A DNA stretch of 64,000 nt from Trebouxia sp. TZW2008. Lineage: Eukaryota; Chlorophyta; Trebouxiophyceae; Trebouxiales; Trebouxiaceae. The notes under the pieces are model-generated. The model saw only the letters and a list, made by a program, of their open reading frames with translations. It ran no database searches and was not told where the DNA came from. The DNA lies in NCBI GenBank assembly GCA_002118135.1, contig BDIU01000177.1, positions 62,001 through 126,000 of the forward strand. Direction: 5' to 3'. Position 1 is the first letter of the stretch. The number at the start of each line of letters is the position of its first letter. Shown here piece by piece: positions 33,838 through 48,700 of this stretch. Made by a program: the position numbers and the translations under genes.

Positions 33838-36770
33838 TTTCGTACTGTTTGACGCTTGCCGAAGGGCCACCGCGAACGACAAAGCGACTGATCTGCACTG
33901 ATCTCGGGCTTGAACGAGCAGGACTCGTGCTGATATGATCCCGGCTTGCATATGCGTACGTATGCATACCGACACTGTACTGATGCGTACAATACACGAT
34001 CCGCACAAAGCTGCTGTATTTGCCCGGCGCGAAGAGCAGATGGCTTGCTGACGTCTGATCTTGATCTACCAATTTGAGGCTCGAAGGTCGTGATCACTCT
34101 CTGCGACCAAACTCACACTCAAGCTGGTGCATATAGATGCCGCACGACTCCGCACGAGTTGCTGCGTCTGTACTGGGCTGGCGTCTGAAGGACTCCAATT
34201 GACAAGCTGAGCACAGCTTGCACGGCGCTTTTGGGACTACCAAGTAGCAGACCGCACTGACTACATCTTGCAGGCCTCATTCCATTCGCCCAAATCTGCA
34301 AGGTTCAAACTCGCTGATGCTATGCATGCTTTGTGCCTGCCTGAGCCCTTTTGCAGTTCGTTTCTTTGTATAAAACACAGCATACTTTTGTGTGCCACGT
34401 AAACGATATGTGGCACCAGCTGTCTGCAATGCACGAGTTGTTGCAACAAAAGCTACAGACAGTAAAAGCTGAGCAACGACAAGTCTTGTGAATTGAGAGA
34501 GCAGCGTCAGAACGAGCAGTACGCGCTGCAGCTAGATGTCCTACATCTGGCAGCATGTGTAAGCAGCAGCTCGACATGCAAAGAGAAGAGTGCAAACTTG
34601 AACAGCAGTGTCAGCTGTGTATATAGTGCCTTGCCACAAGCACCAGCAAAGCATCAGCTGGCTCGTTTGTCAACAGTGCCTGACTTTCAAGAACTGTCTC
34701 GTGTTGCAGTGTGACGTGGGCCTTGCCTACTGAGCAGCTGTCAGCACTTTTGACCAAGCACTGTGATGTGTTACTTGCAACAGCATGCTGACAGGATCCT
34801 CAATCAGCCCTAAAAGGTCAAACAACAAGCGGCTGTGACACTGGAAGCACTCTGTGCCTGCAGCTTAACAACACCAACATGATAGCTGCAACTTGGGCAA
34901 CTGAATTGCAACTGCAGTTGCAAACAGCGGTAGTGCCATTCACTAACTGCCATCTAAGACAGCCGTCTATGTGGCAAACACCATAGTATCAAGATGCCAA
35001 ACAGGATTGAGTGTCAGGCCCCATGCATATGTGGCTAACAGCACTCAGCCTGCATGTAGAGACGCACGTCATCTGAGAGCTTGATACCTGCATGTAGCCC
35101 GGCATGGAGGTATCCAAAAATATGCTTTGATGAGAACACACCTGTCTCAGAGGCAGATTGAGAACACGTGCAGCACCCCAGGTTCACAACATCTACTTAG
35201 GCAGTCAGTGTCCTGATGTACTGTTTTCTGGCTCTCTCCCGTGTGCATGCCAGGCAGGCAAGCAGGCAGGCAGACAAACAAAGACTGCAAGGCACCCATC
35301 ATAACTCATGAAACAGTGATAGATCTAGAGCAGCAGTAGCACTGCCAGCGGACCTGGGGGCTAAGAACTAGGTCACACTGCACTTTCATGACGGTAGCAT
35401 GACACGGTCTTTTTGAGTCTGCTGCAACATTGAGACAGCATGAGCATGCGATTGTCTGGTGAGTGGTTGCACTAGGGGTCATGCGACACAATAGGAGTGA
35501 CAGTCCTGAGGCTTGCAGACCACGATAATTGTGCAGACGTTGCAGACAGCTGCGCAGGTTGTGCATTGTTGGCGAAATCTGCGACGCTGCGCAATTGAAT
35601 TGAATGTTCGTGCGTGATGAAGATGATCAGGACAGCCAATTTGGCTCTTGCCATTGATCACAGCATTTCAGAGCTACAGAGCGTTGCCATCTGTCCTTTC
35701 TGACTTGAAGATTAGGTGATGTGCTAGTAATGCAAGCATCCAGGGCTCATAAAAATCCTGCGAGGGCTGCTTTTGGTCAACGATGATGGGCAGCCCCATG
35801 GAAAGAATGGGAAAATCGCCTAAAGTACTAGCGCCGATTGGGGTCTCGACACTACTGCTTTTGACGCAAAGTAGCGCTGCTGCTGAGCATGAAAACTTGC
35901 CATTATGCTCATCAGCAAGGAGCAGGCGTGATCGGCCGAATCGACAGCCGACGTTGAGCTGCCAGGCTGCTGATTTTACACGCTGGTACTGCAAGCTTTC
36001 AAACCGGTCGGAGTCGAAGCCCCTGAACTTCAGTTGTTGAGCAAACCGGTATCACTTCTTGTGACCGAGTTCGAGGGCGTCGGTCGTAACAAGCAAATGA
36101 TCAGCTCCCAGGCATCGCCGATTGCATGATGTTGCTGGCGTAAGACGAAGAGTTGTCAAGAGCGTCGGGACGAACCTGCAAGTTGGCGCAATCAAAACCA
36201 CTTCAACTTTGGTCACTGTTCGACCCTGCTGTGACCGGCCCCTCGCTATCACCGTGACCCTTGCCACGTTCCATACGCACGTTCACAACTTGGCCAAAAC
36301 GGAACTTGACTCGCTGGACCGGGCACTCAGGAACGCTCAAAGTGCAAACGCAGTCGGTCGGGCAAAGGTAGGAAAGCAAGCCTTTGTCCGCGCGCCCGAG
36401 CGCTAAACTGTGTGAGACGCGCTGAATGTGGGCTGATGCCCTTGTGGTTCAGCTGCAACCTTACAGCAGCTTTTGCCCCTTGGTCCGACGTTTGATGCAT
36501 GGGGCGCGCACATGCACAGGAATAAGACCGAGCTTTCTGGCTCTGCAGTGGCTCTTGGCATGACATGCCCAGCATCTGTTCACCGTCCCTAGAGCCACAT
36601 CTGCTGACAGAGGCCATCAGGTATATCTTGTCTGCTTTCAGGAAAAGGCAGCAAGTCAAAACCCCTGGGAAGGTGTTGTAGGATTCGTTTCCAGCTCCTG
36701 TCTGCTGCGCTCTATCGGTGCTTGAGTCTGCAAGTCACTCAAGCTATACCTTCCCCTACAGGTCCTAGTA
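33838..36770. other. no gene resolved
   Basis: Nearly 3 kb without a gene that I can support. It must hold the promoters of paralogue C (-) and of the LRR gene (+). Frames such as 35783-36040 (+), 36052-36267 (-) and 36656-37042 (-) show no family likeness. A short GGCA run lies at 35252-35280. Confidence 0.4.
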
Positions 36771-39700
36771 ATGCAGCACAGGAGGCACAATCCAGTTACA
36801 TCCACCTCGCTGCAAGCGCTGATTCTTGTTGCAACCTTTCTTGCCTTTGCTGATTGTGCGCAAAGCGCATCAACTGATGGTAAGCTGCCTATCTTGTCAC
36901 AAGCATTCAACCAGCTCCTTGCCTTACCTGCTGGTGCATCAGCAGAAGCCTGATCACACGGCACTGTCTCTGTCGCAGGTGCCAACTTGCTACAATTTAG
37001 CGGCAACTTGACAAACTTTGATGCTGTCAGCCAGCAAAACAAGTTTCAGGGCTGGTCAAGCAATTCTGATCCTTGTCAGGGCTGGACAGGCATCACCTGC
37101 AATGGTGCTGGCGCAGTGACCAGCGTGTAAGCCAGCTCACCATGCATAGTTGTATGCATGCGTCATCATTGTCACCATCACACATATGGGTACTGATGAG
37201 GCTGTTCAGGCCGGTGACCAGCGTGTACGCCACCCCAACATGCACAGATGCATCATCATCATTGTGATCAACATGTACATGGTTTGTAATGAGGCCTATG
37301 CGGTCCAGCTCTGTGCATACAGAAGCAATGAGCTGCCTGCATAACCTTCGGCAAATGTGCACACATGCATTCGATCACACAGTGACTAAAGATGTTCAGA
37401 GGAGACCAGCTTGCAGGCATGATGCCTGGATGGACACGCTGCAAGATTTCATTTGCAACTAAGGTCATCTGATGGGCAGCTGCATTTGCTTTTCTATTCA
37501 TGACTTGAACAGTGCTTGGCATGCTGTGCCAGCATGCACATGACAGTGATGAGACTGAGGTGTTGCAATTTTGTGTTTGTAGGTACTTGAGGGATCTTGG
37601 GTTGGCAGGGAATTTGTCAGACTCACTCAATGGGCTGACCAGTCTAGTCAACTTGTAAGCATTCCTGCACCTGACCGCTGCATCAAGCCAACCTCTGCAT
37701 GCTATTCCCCTGCTGTCTGTTAATTCTACACACATATCTGACTTCAGTTGCTCATGCGTGCTCGCCAAGTAGGTTGCCCCTTGCCAGGCCCACTCACTCA
37801 AAGAGAGCATGCTAGTGTCTCGTGACAGCCAGTGTCTGGTCACTTACTCACTGCTACGTTGCATAGCACAGATCATCATTGCCCCATCTGTCAGATGGAA
37901 GCATGGGCGCAGCCAGCAAGCAGCAACCTTGTTATGTTTTTCTCTGCATGATTCCTGATGCACAGGCTGAGGCATGCATAAAACAGAAGGGCCCTGCAGC
38001 GTCACAGTGCATCGGTTGTGACGAGTCCATGTAGCACTTGCGCCTTGCACACTTAGCACTTGCAAGTGGAATTTTCATCAGCGTTGTTGTCCTTATTGCT
38101 GTTGCTGTTCAAACGCAGGACTTTGTCCAACAACAGCTTTGAGGGGACCCTCCCTGAAGCATGGGGGTGGACCCCAAGGCTGCAGCTGCTGCAGAATCTG
38201 CTGCTGGATCAGAATCCCTCCCTGTCCGCCACCCTGCCCTCAGCCTGGGGTTCATCAGGGGGGTTGTCATCCCTGCAGGTCGGGTTCCTCTTTGGCAAAA
38301 GCATGTTTAAGAATGGCAAAAGCATGCAGCCCAGATGACAGCAGGGCGAATGGCATTCACTACTACAACTGTGCTTCCTTGTCTCTGAAACAGCTTGTGC
38401 TCAATGGGTCAGTTTGTCCACAAAGGGGCAGACGTGCACAAGGGAATGCAGCAGCTACACCACAGGGGCTTGTTGAGAACAGGGGCCTTTTAAGCACAAG
38501 GGTACAGAGTGTGCATAAGGGCCATTGTGCACCAAGAGAGCAGCCTGTGCACAAAGGAGCAGTTCAAGCGCAAGACAGTACAGCACAAGAGAGTCAGGCT
38601 GTAGCCGGCAGCAGCAAGCATTCAAGCCACTTGCGCACACAGCTATCTCATGCAGGCTGTCAGGCTTCTTGTAATTTCTGGCACCAGCAGCTATGACGCA
38701 TCCCATTTTACAAATTGGTTGCATACACTGTTTCGTGTGTTGGCAGCTCCTTGAACCTCAATGTCAATGGGTCAGTCAATGCGCCAGTTTGCTGTTGCAG
38801 GCGCTGAACATTTACAGCAGCAAATTAACACAGGCATGTAGTAGTAGTGTCATCTGCAGGTGCTGGAGGTCCCAAGCAGCAACAGGTGTTGAACATGTCC
38901 AGCAGTGATCACAGGGGCGCTGAGTGCTGTTGTTCTTTGCAGGTGTTGAATATTTCCAGCAGCAATGTAACAGGGGGCCTCCCCCTCACATGGGGTAGTG
39001 AAGGGGCCCTACCAGCCCTGGTGCAGTTGGACCTGTCCAACAACTCAATCACAGGCACTCTGCCTAGCTCATGGTCAGCCTCAAACTCACTGCCTCAACT
39101 CAGATTACTGAGTCTGACGGATAATCAGCTCAACGGGACGCTTCCTGGCAACTGGGGCAGTATTGCACAGGCCTTCCCTAGTCTGGAGGTTCTAAATGTG
39201 GGCAGGAACAATCTGACTGGCACGCTGCCGGCTACCTGGTGTGGTGATGGCATCCCGGTGAGACTCGCCTTCTTCTCCCTCTTCATCACACTCTGACTGC
39301 TTCGATTGCAGTGATGCATGTGTGTGCGCTTCATGCATTGCATGAGGCTGCTGAACATTTTGAGTTCATGGCATGACGGCCTGTGCTGTGCTGTGCTGTG
39401 CTGTGCTGTGCTGTGCTGTGCTGTGCTGTGCTGTGCTGTGCTGGTGGGTTGTCAAGTGCTGCGTTGCATACCAGCTCTGATGTGCATTTCAGAGGTCAGG
39501 CAGATGATAGCAGCCCAGGCGTGTTCAACAGCTTGCCAGCCTGCAGTCTTCATCCTACTGCTTTTGACCTATGCTGTGTTGCTGCAGTCTCTGACTGGGC
39601 TGTATGTTCACGGCAACCAGATGACAGGCAGCTTGCCTTCAACTTGGGGCACCACAAACTGTTTTGCCAGCCTGACAACCATGGCGCTGCACAACAACAG

Positions 39701-42700
39701 CTTTGAAGGGAGTGTGCCCTCCAGCTGGGGCATGTCTACCTCCTTTGCCTCCCTTGCAGACCTGTAAGCTGCTTCTGCAACCTGTGCTCCAATTGAGCCT
39801 TGACTAGTCATTGAATGGATCATGTTGCTGCACAACAATAGCTTCCAAGGAAGTGTGCCTTCCAGCTGGGGCATGTCAACTTCCATTGCATCCCTTGCAG
39901 ACCTGTAAACTGCTTCTGGCCCCTGATGCCCAAGTGTGCTTTGCCTGTTTTCACCTGACTGTAGCTTTTTCCTGGCATTTGAGCTATGAAAAAGGGGACT
40001 TTCCAGCTGGGGCATGTCTACGTCCTTTGCCTCCCTAGCAGACGGTAAGCTGCTTCTGGCCCTTGCTATCAAAATATGGTAGTTTCATGTGTCACTTCAC
40101 AGCGGCCTGTTTACGTTTGTGTCTCTGGCAGACTCACAAGCTGCATCTTGACCCTGTCATTGCAGTCTTTATCCCTGTCATTCAAAGTGCTGTGTATTTT
40201 TTGACAATGCCATGTCTTCACATTGCACAAAGTACCATATTTTGATAGCAAGGGCCAGAAGCAGCTTACAGGTCTGATTTGAGGGCCGACTAAAGCGCCT
40301 GCTTTGCTCCCTTGGCAGATCTGGAAGCTGTTTCTGGCCCTTTCAACTGAGCTTGCCTCAATTGCAGGGCAGAAGATGCCATGGTCATATCACATTTTTG
40401 CAATGTATCCTCATCATTGAGTGTAGTTTGGGTATGGCCATGCGGCAGATCACACATGTGAATTGCTCTAGTTGTCACATTATGTAAGTTGGTCATGATT
40501 GATTGTCAAGGCGTGGACATGCTGGGCTCTGCATTTGAACAGCTGGCCTGAAAGTACTGTGAACAAAAACTACTCATACAACGATTTCAGTCTGGTTGGA
40601 ATTCCTTAAGCTAAGTGCTCCTGCTGGACTAAAGTTGTAGTATGTGATGTCCACCTTACCCGCATGATGGCTCTTCAGGCACAAAGCTTGCTTCCTGCCA
40701 GCGTCTGTGCCAAGTCAGTGCACGGGTCACATGACAGCTATTCTTTCAGCATAAGACTTGCTCTCTGCCAACATATGGGCCAGCTCGTTGCAAGGCACAC
40801 ATGAGACAACGTGCAAATTGTCACTTTTCTGCTTGGTGCATCGCCAGTTTGTCTGGCAAGCTGCCGTCTGTGGCTTCCAGAGTGACGCTTCTTCTGGTTT
40901 GCTGGTTTCAGGGTCATCTTGCCTGGCAATCCTGCTGTCTGTGGCAGTGTTCCAGGAAGTCTGAGGGCTGCACAGCTCATGGCCAAAACACAAACATTGC
41001 CAAAATCTGCAAGCTTTGGTCCCTGCCCCAAGCCAGCTTGCAGCAATGACATTTCTGATTTGCCTGCTCCAGGGTCATTTTGCCTGGCAACCCTGCCATC
41101 TGTGGCAATGTGCCAGGAAGCCTCAGAGCTGCACAGCTCATGGCAAATGGCACAACCTTGCTGAAGTCTACAAGCTTTGGAAACTGCCCAGAGACCAATA
41201 ACACTGATGCTGACATACCTCTTGAAGCCAAAGTGAACAGCAGCAATCACATACTGGTAGCGCTGGTGCCCAGGTACGTTACCTAGTTTGTGACACCCAT
41301 TGCCAGCTCTTGCTTCTTTTGCTGGTTTTGCTGGTCATGCAATTGTCGTTATGTGATGACCACGCTCTCAGCAATACTTGCTTCTTCTGCTGGTCTTGGG
41401 GCTCATGCAGCTCTTTGGTCCATCCTTATGCTTGGTGTATAGTCATTGCAGTTGGCCTTGACAACATCAGAGTACAGCAATCTCTTGATACACGGACTGC
41501 ATTAGGTACCAAGAAAAACGTCCTTACATTGAATTGTCCTCACTCAGAAATACCACAGTAGTGAGAATGCAGAGCTTGGTTCCCAGTTGTGTTGTCCTTG
41601 CAACAGGAATGTCCTTATGTCAAGTGTCCTTACATCGAGAGATCACTGTACATATATTTGTATGTCTGGGACAGCTCTTGCAGCTGTTCAGGTCAAGGTC
41701 GCATCAGACAGGACATTGGGCTGCAGAGTCTGCTGTGCGGACTTGAGCAGGGACATGCACTTGCAACTGCATGAGAATGTGCTGATGTCATTGAACGATG
41801 GCAAACAGGCTGCTGTTTGCCTTCTGTGCATCTGAATGCCCTCCAGCACAAGCAGTGCATGTACAGAGGCGCAGCTGGCTTGCAGTGTAATTTGCATGAA
41901 AGCCTCATTGTGTCTTGCCCACAAAGTGTTGACTGCAGCGGTTCAAACAACTCCTGCGTCCATTGATGGTTGCCCAGATGATTTGCCTGAACTTTCACTT
42001 GATGCTGTTTCTGCCCGTGATCGTCGCCCCAGCTGCAGCAATTGCGGTTTCTCAGTGAGCAAGCAGTGTAGTCAGTACTGTAATATACTATCAAGACATA
42101 AGTCTGTCAGATATCTATACTTTCTATACTATACTACACTATATTATCCTGTGTATTTTCTATACTCTACCATGTAGTACATATACACACTAGATTCTAG
42201 ATCTATATGTGGATTTGTCAGATCCTACTGCGGCTTATTGTTGCACAACATGTCATGACTTGGTAGCTGCTCTGACAGGTTGCTGATGCTTTGTCTACTA
42301 TGTAGCTCACACGCCACATCAGACTGCTTTGCGGCTTCCCATCTTGCCTCACCCGTATCTACATCTTGCTCAGCCTTTGAAGTTGTGGGGTCAAAGATCC
42401 TGACCAGGCATAGCAGCTTTACGCATCTTTCCCTAACTTTTACACTGCGGTATCGGGTCTTTTTATCTGATATTGCAGCTTTTACGCCTTGACTGCAGGA
42501 GTCCACGCCGTGCAACAGACGGTGTGCCTGCCCCTAGCGCTGAAGCAACCGCCCCCTTGCCCAACACACTTCAGCAGGCCATGCAAACTTTGCAAAACCC
42601 CCCTCAAGCCCCCCTCGCACCCACTCCAGCCCCCCTTGCACCCGCCCCAACACCGTCTGTAACCTCAGCACCCCTCCCTGCACCACCCGCAACTCCGACT

Positions 42701-45700
42701 TTAACCTCCGCACCAGTCCTTTCACCACTTTCACCACCACTTTCACCATCACCCCCTCCACCACCCCCAATAAACCCAGCGCCAACCCCCCTGACCGCTC
42801 CACCACCATCCACCTCTTCATCTTCTTCCAGGACTTCCAGAGCACCTTCACCAAGTGTGTCTCCTGGGGTCTCAGCATTTGGATTCCTTCCACTTGCTGC
42901 ACCAGTGCCTGCACCAGCCCCAGCACCAGGGCTCTTGCCTGCACCAGCCCCTGCGCCTTCCCTTGTAGCTCCTGCGCCAGCTCCTGTCAGAGTACCAGCT
43001 CCCGCTCCTCTTCTTGCTCCTGCCCCAGCCCCGTCAGTCATTGCTGCACCTGCTCCAGCACCTGCCTCTGGGGCAGGGCTCTTTGGAGTCTCAGTCCCAG
43101 CCCCAGCATTTGCTATGGTACCTGCACCAGCGCCTGCTCTGTTACTGATCCCAGCACCTGCACCAGCACCTACGATGGTGCCTGCTCCCGCGCCTGCGCC
43201 TTTACTCAACCCAGCACCTGCGCCAGCACCTGAGCTAATGCCAGCACCTGCCCCAGCACCTGCCCTGGTGCCTGCCCCTGCACCATCTGAGGCAGCTCCT
43301 GCGCCAGCAGCTGTGAATGCCACTCAGGCATTGTTGGCGCCATTGCCTTCACCGCCTCCAGCAAGCCCAAGTGACGTCAACCTCACGGTGAGAGGGACAT
43401 CAGTATCAATATCAACGCTGTTGCTACTGCTCTCACTGCTCTCACTGCCACTCCTGCTATCGTCTTTGCTATCATTGCAAAGAAGGTTCCTTGAGCCTGC
43501 TACATGTCACTTGCCTGTGAGTACAGCTATGCTCTGCGATGTATCCTTTGCATTAGTTGATAGTGAGTGTTTGCTGCACTTTGCATGTGATTGCTTATTC
43601 CACCAGCTTGGTGGTGGTGATTTGTAGTCTTGCATGAAAGCTGTTGCAACAGCTAAATGGGTCAGGCTGAGATGATGTGCAGCATGTTGTGCAGCCATGC
43701 AGCTTCCCATGCTTTAGACTGTTGTGTTACTAGCACTCCGTCCTGAAATGCTCCAGTGGTGACTGCAATTTTGGTCTTGCTGTAACAGGTTCAGTCTATT
43801 ACGCTGTGCCTACACAATTGATTGCATGCCCATGTTGCATCGTCGACTGTCTACTCGCTCTAACATGGTCATGCAGTCATGCTCTTAATGCTCGAAAAGC
43901 AATCCCTGATCCTTCAAAAAGGGTCAATTTGCTTGCAGGTGATGCCCAACCTATATCTCTCAATGCTTCAAGACCAGTTTCCTGCGCTCTGAAGTTGGTC
44001 AATCGGCTCGCAATCTTGCCCTGAATCCACACTTTGGAGTCTTGCCCACTCAAACGCATTGTTTTGCTTGCAGGTGGGACTGAACTTAGCGGGAGGATCT
44101 AGCCTGTTGCCATACACAGACACCACTAAGCAGATCCTGGTAGCGGCATTCCAGAAATCAGTCAACAATGATGGGCAAGTGCAGCTGCTATCAGTCACGG
44201 TGAGTCACCAGCGGGCTGTCTATCTAGCTCTCAATGCACTGGATTTTCAGGGTCCAACATTGCTTGTGTTCACAGCACAGAGCTTGTGTGGCCACTATAC
44301 GGAGTTTGCAGGGTTTTTGGCTGAGTTCCAATGCCACCCTGTATTTCTGAGACAGCCCATTACAATGCGCATCACTGTGCAGGAGCTGACAGCATATAAG
44401 TTGCAACAGTCTTTGAGGCCTATGCTCTTGATTAATAGTGGCCTAGTCCAACAACTATGTGCATGCCTGTGATCCTGATACCCTGCACTCCAACAATGTC
44501 ATGTATGCCCACACCCATTTCATTTGTTCCAATTATGCTAAATGTATGCAAGACAGGCTCAGCAGGCCCAGCTAGGTATGTACTGGAGCAATCAACTGCC
44601 TACAACCGGTCCGTTCCTGTACTATCATGAACCAATCAAACTGTGCATGAAGGGAGGTGATGTCCTCGTGAACGGTTCTCTGCCAAGTTTCTCTGGTTTT
44701 GCCCCTAGCCTTTGTACCCGATAATTGCCCAAAGATACACTTCAAAGGCAATCTCTCCTGTGGTTTAGCCCGCACTGCTTTCCAGCATCATAATTGTATG
44801 TCTACGCAGGAGCCGTCAGCGTCTGGCGCACCAACAGTGGTGTAGGACGCCTCAAGCTCCATGAGAAGGTTGTTGCAGGCTCCTGCCAATGTGACTGTAA
44901 CCTTTGGCAAGCTATTCTCAGGCTGTGTCATCTGCCTGTTGCTCCATTTTGACACTGCAGTCCGGCAATGTGATGCATGCACATGCAGGAACCATCAGCG
45001 TCTGGCGCACCAACAGTGGTGTACAATACCACACGCTCAGCCAGAAGGTTGTTGCAAGCCCCCAGCAATGTAATTGCAACCTTTGGGTACACCACTTACA
45101 GCCTGTGGCGTCTGCTTTTCAGTCCAGCTGTCACACTGCAGACCAGCCCTCACGCTACAGTCCAACAACGTGATGCATGCACATGCAGGAGCCATCAGCG
45201 TCTGGCGCAACAACAGTGGTGTACAATGCCACAAGCTCAGCGAGAAGATTGTTGCAAGCGCCCAGCAATGTGACTGCCACTTTTGGCTACACCACTTCAC
45301 AAGCTGTGGCATCTGCGTTCCAGTCCACTTTCAACACTACCCAGTTTGATCAGGGACTCAGTGCACAAGGTACACTTCATTGTTGCCTACCATGGGTGTG
45401 CAGTTTTTCACATATAAGTGGGCAGGTTTAAAGCGCGTTTTTGTGTGTGTGGTGCTGTGGTGGCAAGTTGTAATGGCCACTTTTGGCTACACCACTTCAC
45501 AGGCTGTGGCGTCTGCGTTTTAGTTCACTTTCAACACCACTCAGGTGGATCAGGGACTCACTGCACAAGGTATACCCCACTGTGGCCTGTATGCGGTCTG
45601 AAACTTCACAATGTTGTGTCTGCACATTAGTTCACATGCAGTTCAACCGAGTTTGACCAAGGATTCAGTGCCCATGTTAAACCTGCAGCAACTGAACATC

Positions 45701-48700
45701 GGTCCTTAATTCTGCTGATTGATTTGCTCATGCTTGGCAACAGTCACTGCACCCGTATGTGACAAGTCTAATCCCTTGGTTGAACTTGAAGGTTTGCTTG
45801 CAGAAGCCACTCATCAGGCTTCCTCTGCCTGTGTTGCAGACTTTTGATGAATGCAATCACAGTAGTAGACCGTAACAGCTGCCACATCCAGTTGCATGTG
45901 CTTGGTGGGTGTAATGACAATTGACTTGGTATGCTTGCAGGTGTGTCTGGGATCCAATCCATCCTTCAGAATGTAGATGGGCTGGAAGCAGCCCTTGCTG
46001 GCCCCACAGCAGCCCCCAGCCTTGCGCCAGTGGCCACACCTGTAAGCCACCATCTATTATCTATTGTCACCATCTATTTCTGCTGCATCGGTCATTGCAC
46101 AGTGCATACCTGTTTCTCAAAATGATGATGCTGTAGACCAGCTGCAGTCCCAACTTCTTGCTTTGCTGCCAATTTGTAATGCAACACAGCAGGCCTGCTG
46201 ACATTGTGGCTGCATCATGCGGAAAGGTATTTTGCGCACCAAATCATAAATAAATTCCTGAACTAAGAAGTTTGCACCCTGCTTAAGGCTTAAACTTCTT
46301 AAAAAGAAAAGGTTGAAAACGGTGTTACTTCGCCAATCACTGACCTGTCGGTGGTGCTGTAACGGTGTGTCCTTCCCAAGAGTCAGCAGGCTTTCCAAGC
46401 ATTTGTGTGTGACGAGCAGAGTTGCTTGTGTATGCAAGCTGCAACTCCTGTGCCTGTGCCTACCCTTGCAAGCAAGGGGGGTTGATTACTCATGTTGCAA
46501 TGTTTGAGTTCACGCACCTGCCAGATGCTTAGCTTCATAGGTCTTGACTTCTGGGAAGTCAGCAGGCTTTCAGAGAGATTTGGGTGTGTTGAGCAGAATT
46601 GGTTGTGTATGCAGGCTGCAACTCCTGTGCCTGTACCCGCCCCTGCAAGCAAAGGGGGTCTTGGTGGGGGCGCTATCGCAGGCATTGCTATTGGCGCTGG
46701 AGCAGGCATTGCTGCCATTTTAGGTACGTCTAAAATCTCCAATGCATCATGTTGGCTTTGTCTGACCAAACAGCTCACAGGGATGCTGTTCAGCTGGTGC
46801 AGGCATTGCTGCCATTTAGGTACGTCAGAAATGTCCAATGCATTATGTTGCTCTCCTTTCTGCTATCAGACAAGTGGCAGGCATTACTGCCATTCCAGGT
46901 ATGCCTTTGACTCTGCAATGCGTCCTGATGCTTTTCTGAATCTGACAGCAAGCAAACATCTGTTTGAGCTGCCAAAGCTCACACAATGTCTTCATTTTCT
47001 TGCAAAAGTTGTGGTGCATTACTCATTTCCTTATGTCTGTGGCTGCGTCCACCTGTCAGGATGATAGCAGTCATTGTAGCAGTGCAGTAATTTATTTTTG
47101 TAATGACTGCTCAAGTCCCAAAAGAGGTTTCCTTATGTCAAATTGTTTCTGCTCAGAGTTACCACTGCAGTCAGGATGCGGTGATTGGCTCCCAGTTTGT
47201 GGTTGTTACAGCAGGAATATCCATACATTGAGTGTCCTTACAAGAAGAAGTCACTGTCGTGGTCATCCATTGTAGCGCGATGTCATGAGGCACTGTCTGC
47301 AAAGGTCTAGCCGCCTGATGCAGAGGCCAGCCACACAGGCGCTTGCTTGTACGACGGCTGTGGGCTGGTTTGCACATCAGTCAGCGCGGCAGTTGCAAGC
47401 CCTGCCTGTGATCATTGCATGATGTGGGCCAATGTATCAACCATGACTACGCCTCATTTGTAGAACTCTTGCCTCGAGGTGATGTCATCTGCTTTGAGGT
47501 GGTGTCATTTGAGGCTGCCTGACATGTCCCTCTATATTGTGTCGTGCTACAGCAGAGCCTACTATTATAGTTGCCACTGCTGAAAAGGGTCAGGTTGCTT
47601 GTGGCAAATTATTCAGGTCGTTGGCCTTGATATCTGATGAAGAACAGAGTCATTAGGTTGATGACACTCACACACACCACTGCACAGCCCACCAGAGTCA
47701 ATGTCAGGTGTTGCACCATTTTCGTCTTGCCAATTTGACAGCTTGTTTGGCCTCACCTATTTGCAATGTAGTAGATTGCCTGGCAGTCTGTCAGGCTGTT
47801 TAGTTGTGTAAGGCTAGATCTGGGTAGTCACTGTCTTGCTAGCCTGGCTGCTGCCACATACATTCAGCACACCGTGCTTGACATAGCCATCTTGCGTGAT
47901 CAGTCAGAGTTGTGACTTGAGCAGTGTTGTCTTGCCAATTTAGTGCTTTGGTGATGTTGGCAGTGCAGGCATCAACAGCAGTCTTGTGATGAGTCAGTGT
48001 TGTGACTCTAGCTTGTATGTATTGCAGGCTTGTTGTCAATGCCTCAGCTACCATTAGCAACTGTCCAGTAGTCATGTACTCTGGTTGTGAGTTGAGCCTG
48101 CGTGTGTTGCAGATTTGTTGCTTTGGTGGTGATGTCGATGTAGGCAACAGCAGCAACCATTCAGCAGTCCTTGACACAGCAGTTCCGTATGATGAGTTGT
48201 AAATGGAGCATTCATGCGCTGCAGGGTTTTTGCTTTGGTGGTGTTGCCGGCGACGCAGGCAACAACAGCAAAGTTCCAACAGCAAATGGCAGTTGCCTAA
48301 ACAGGAAGCTGCCTCAGGATCTTCTTGGACAGCTTTTGTCAGCAGGCCCTTCAAGAAACGCCCTCCTACTAACCTGGTAGCTTCCAAGGCAGTTGACTTG
48401 GGGCCCCCAATGGAAAACCCAGAAAAGCCCCTTCCTGGCAGCTTCAGCTCCCAGGGGCTGCAGCAAAATGACCTTGAGGGCAAGGGCCCTGCTCCTATGC
48501 ATACCTACACACAGCCAATGCCTCTGAAACAACAGGTCAGTCCCTCTTACTGTTGCTTTTGTGCATGCATCAGCCTTTATGCTGTCAATATAGTGCTAGT
48601 CAGTATCAGAGCACAACACAAATAACATTATGCCAGCAAAGATGTCCACAGCCATGTGTTGTGACAATGTAGATGCTTGCCAAACCCTGCAGATGTCCTT

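Noticed and set aside
42604..43323. 239-codon minus-strand Gly/Ala-rich frame
   Set aside because: It is antisense to the Pro/Ala-rich exon 8 of the LRR gene, whose splice sites and phase are consistent.
47839..48483. 214-codon minus-strand frame
   Set aside because: It is a shadow of LRR-gene exon 13 and flanking intron, with no recognisable domain.
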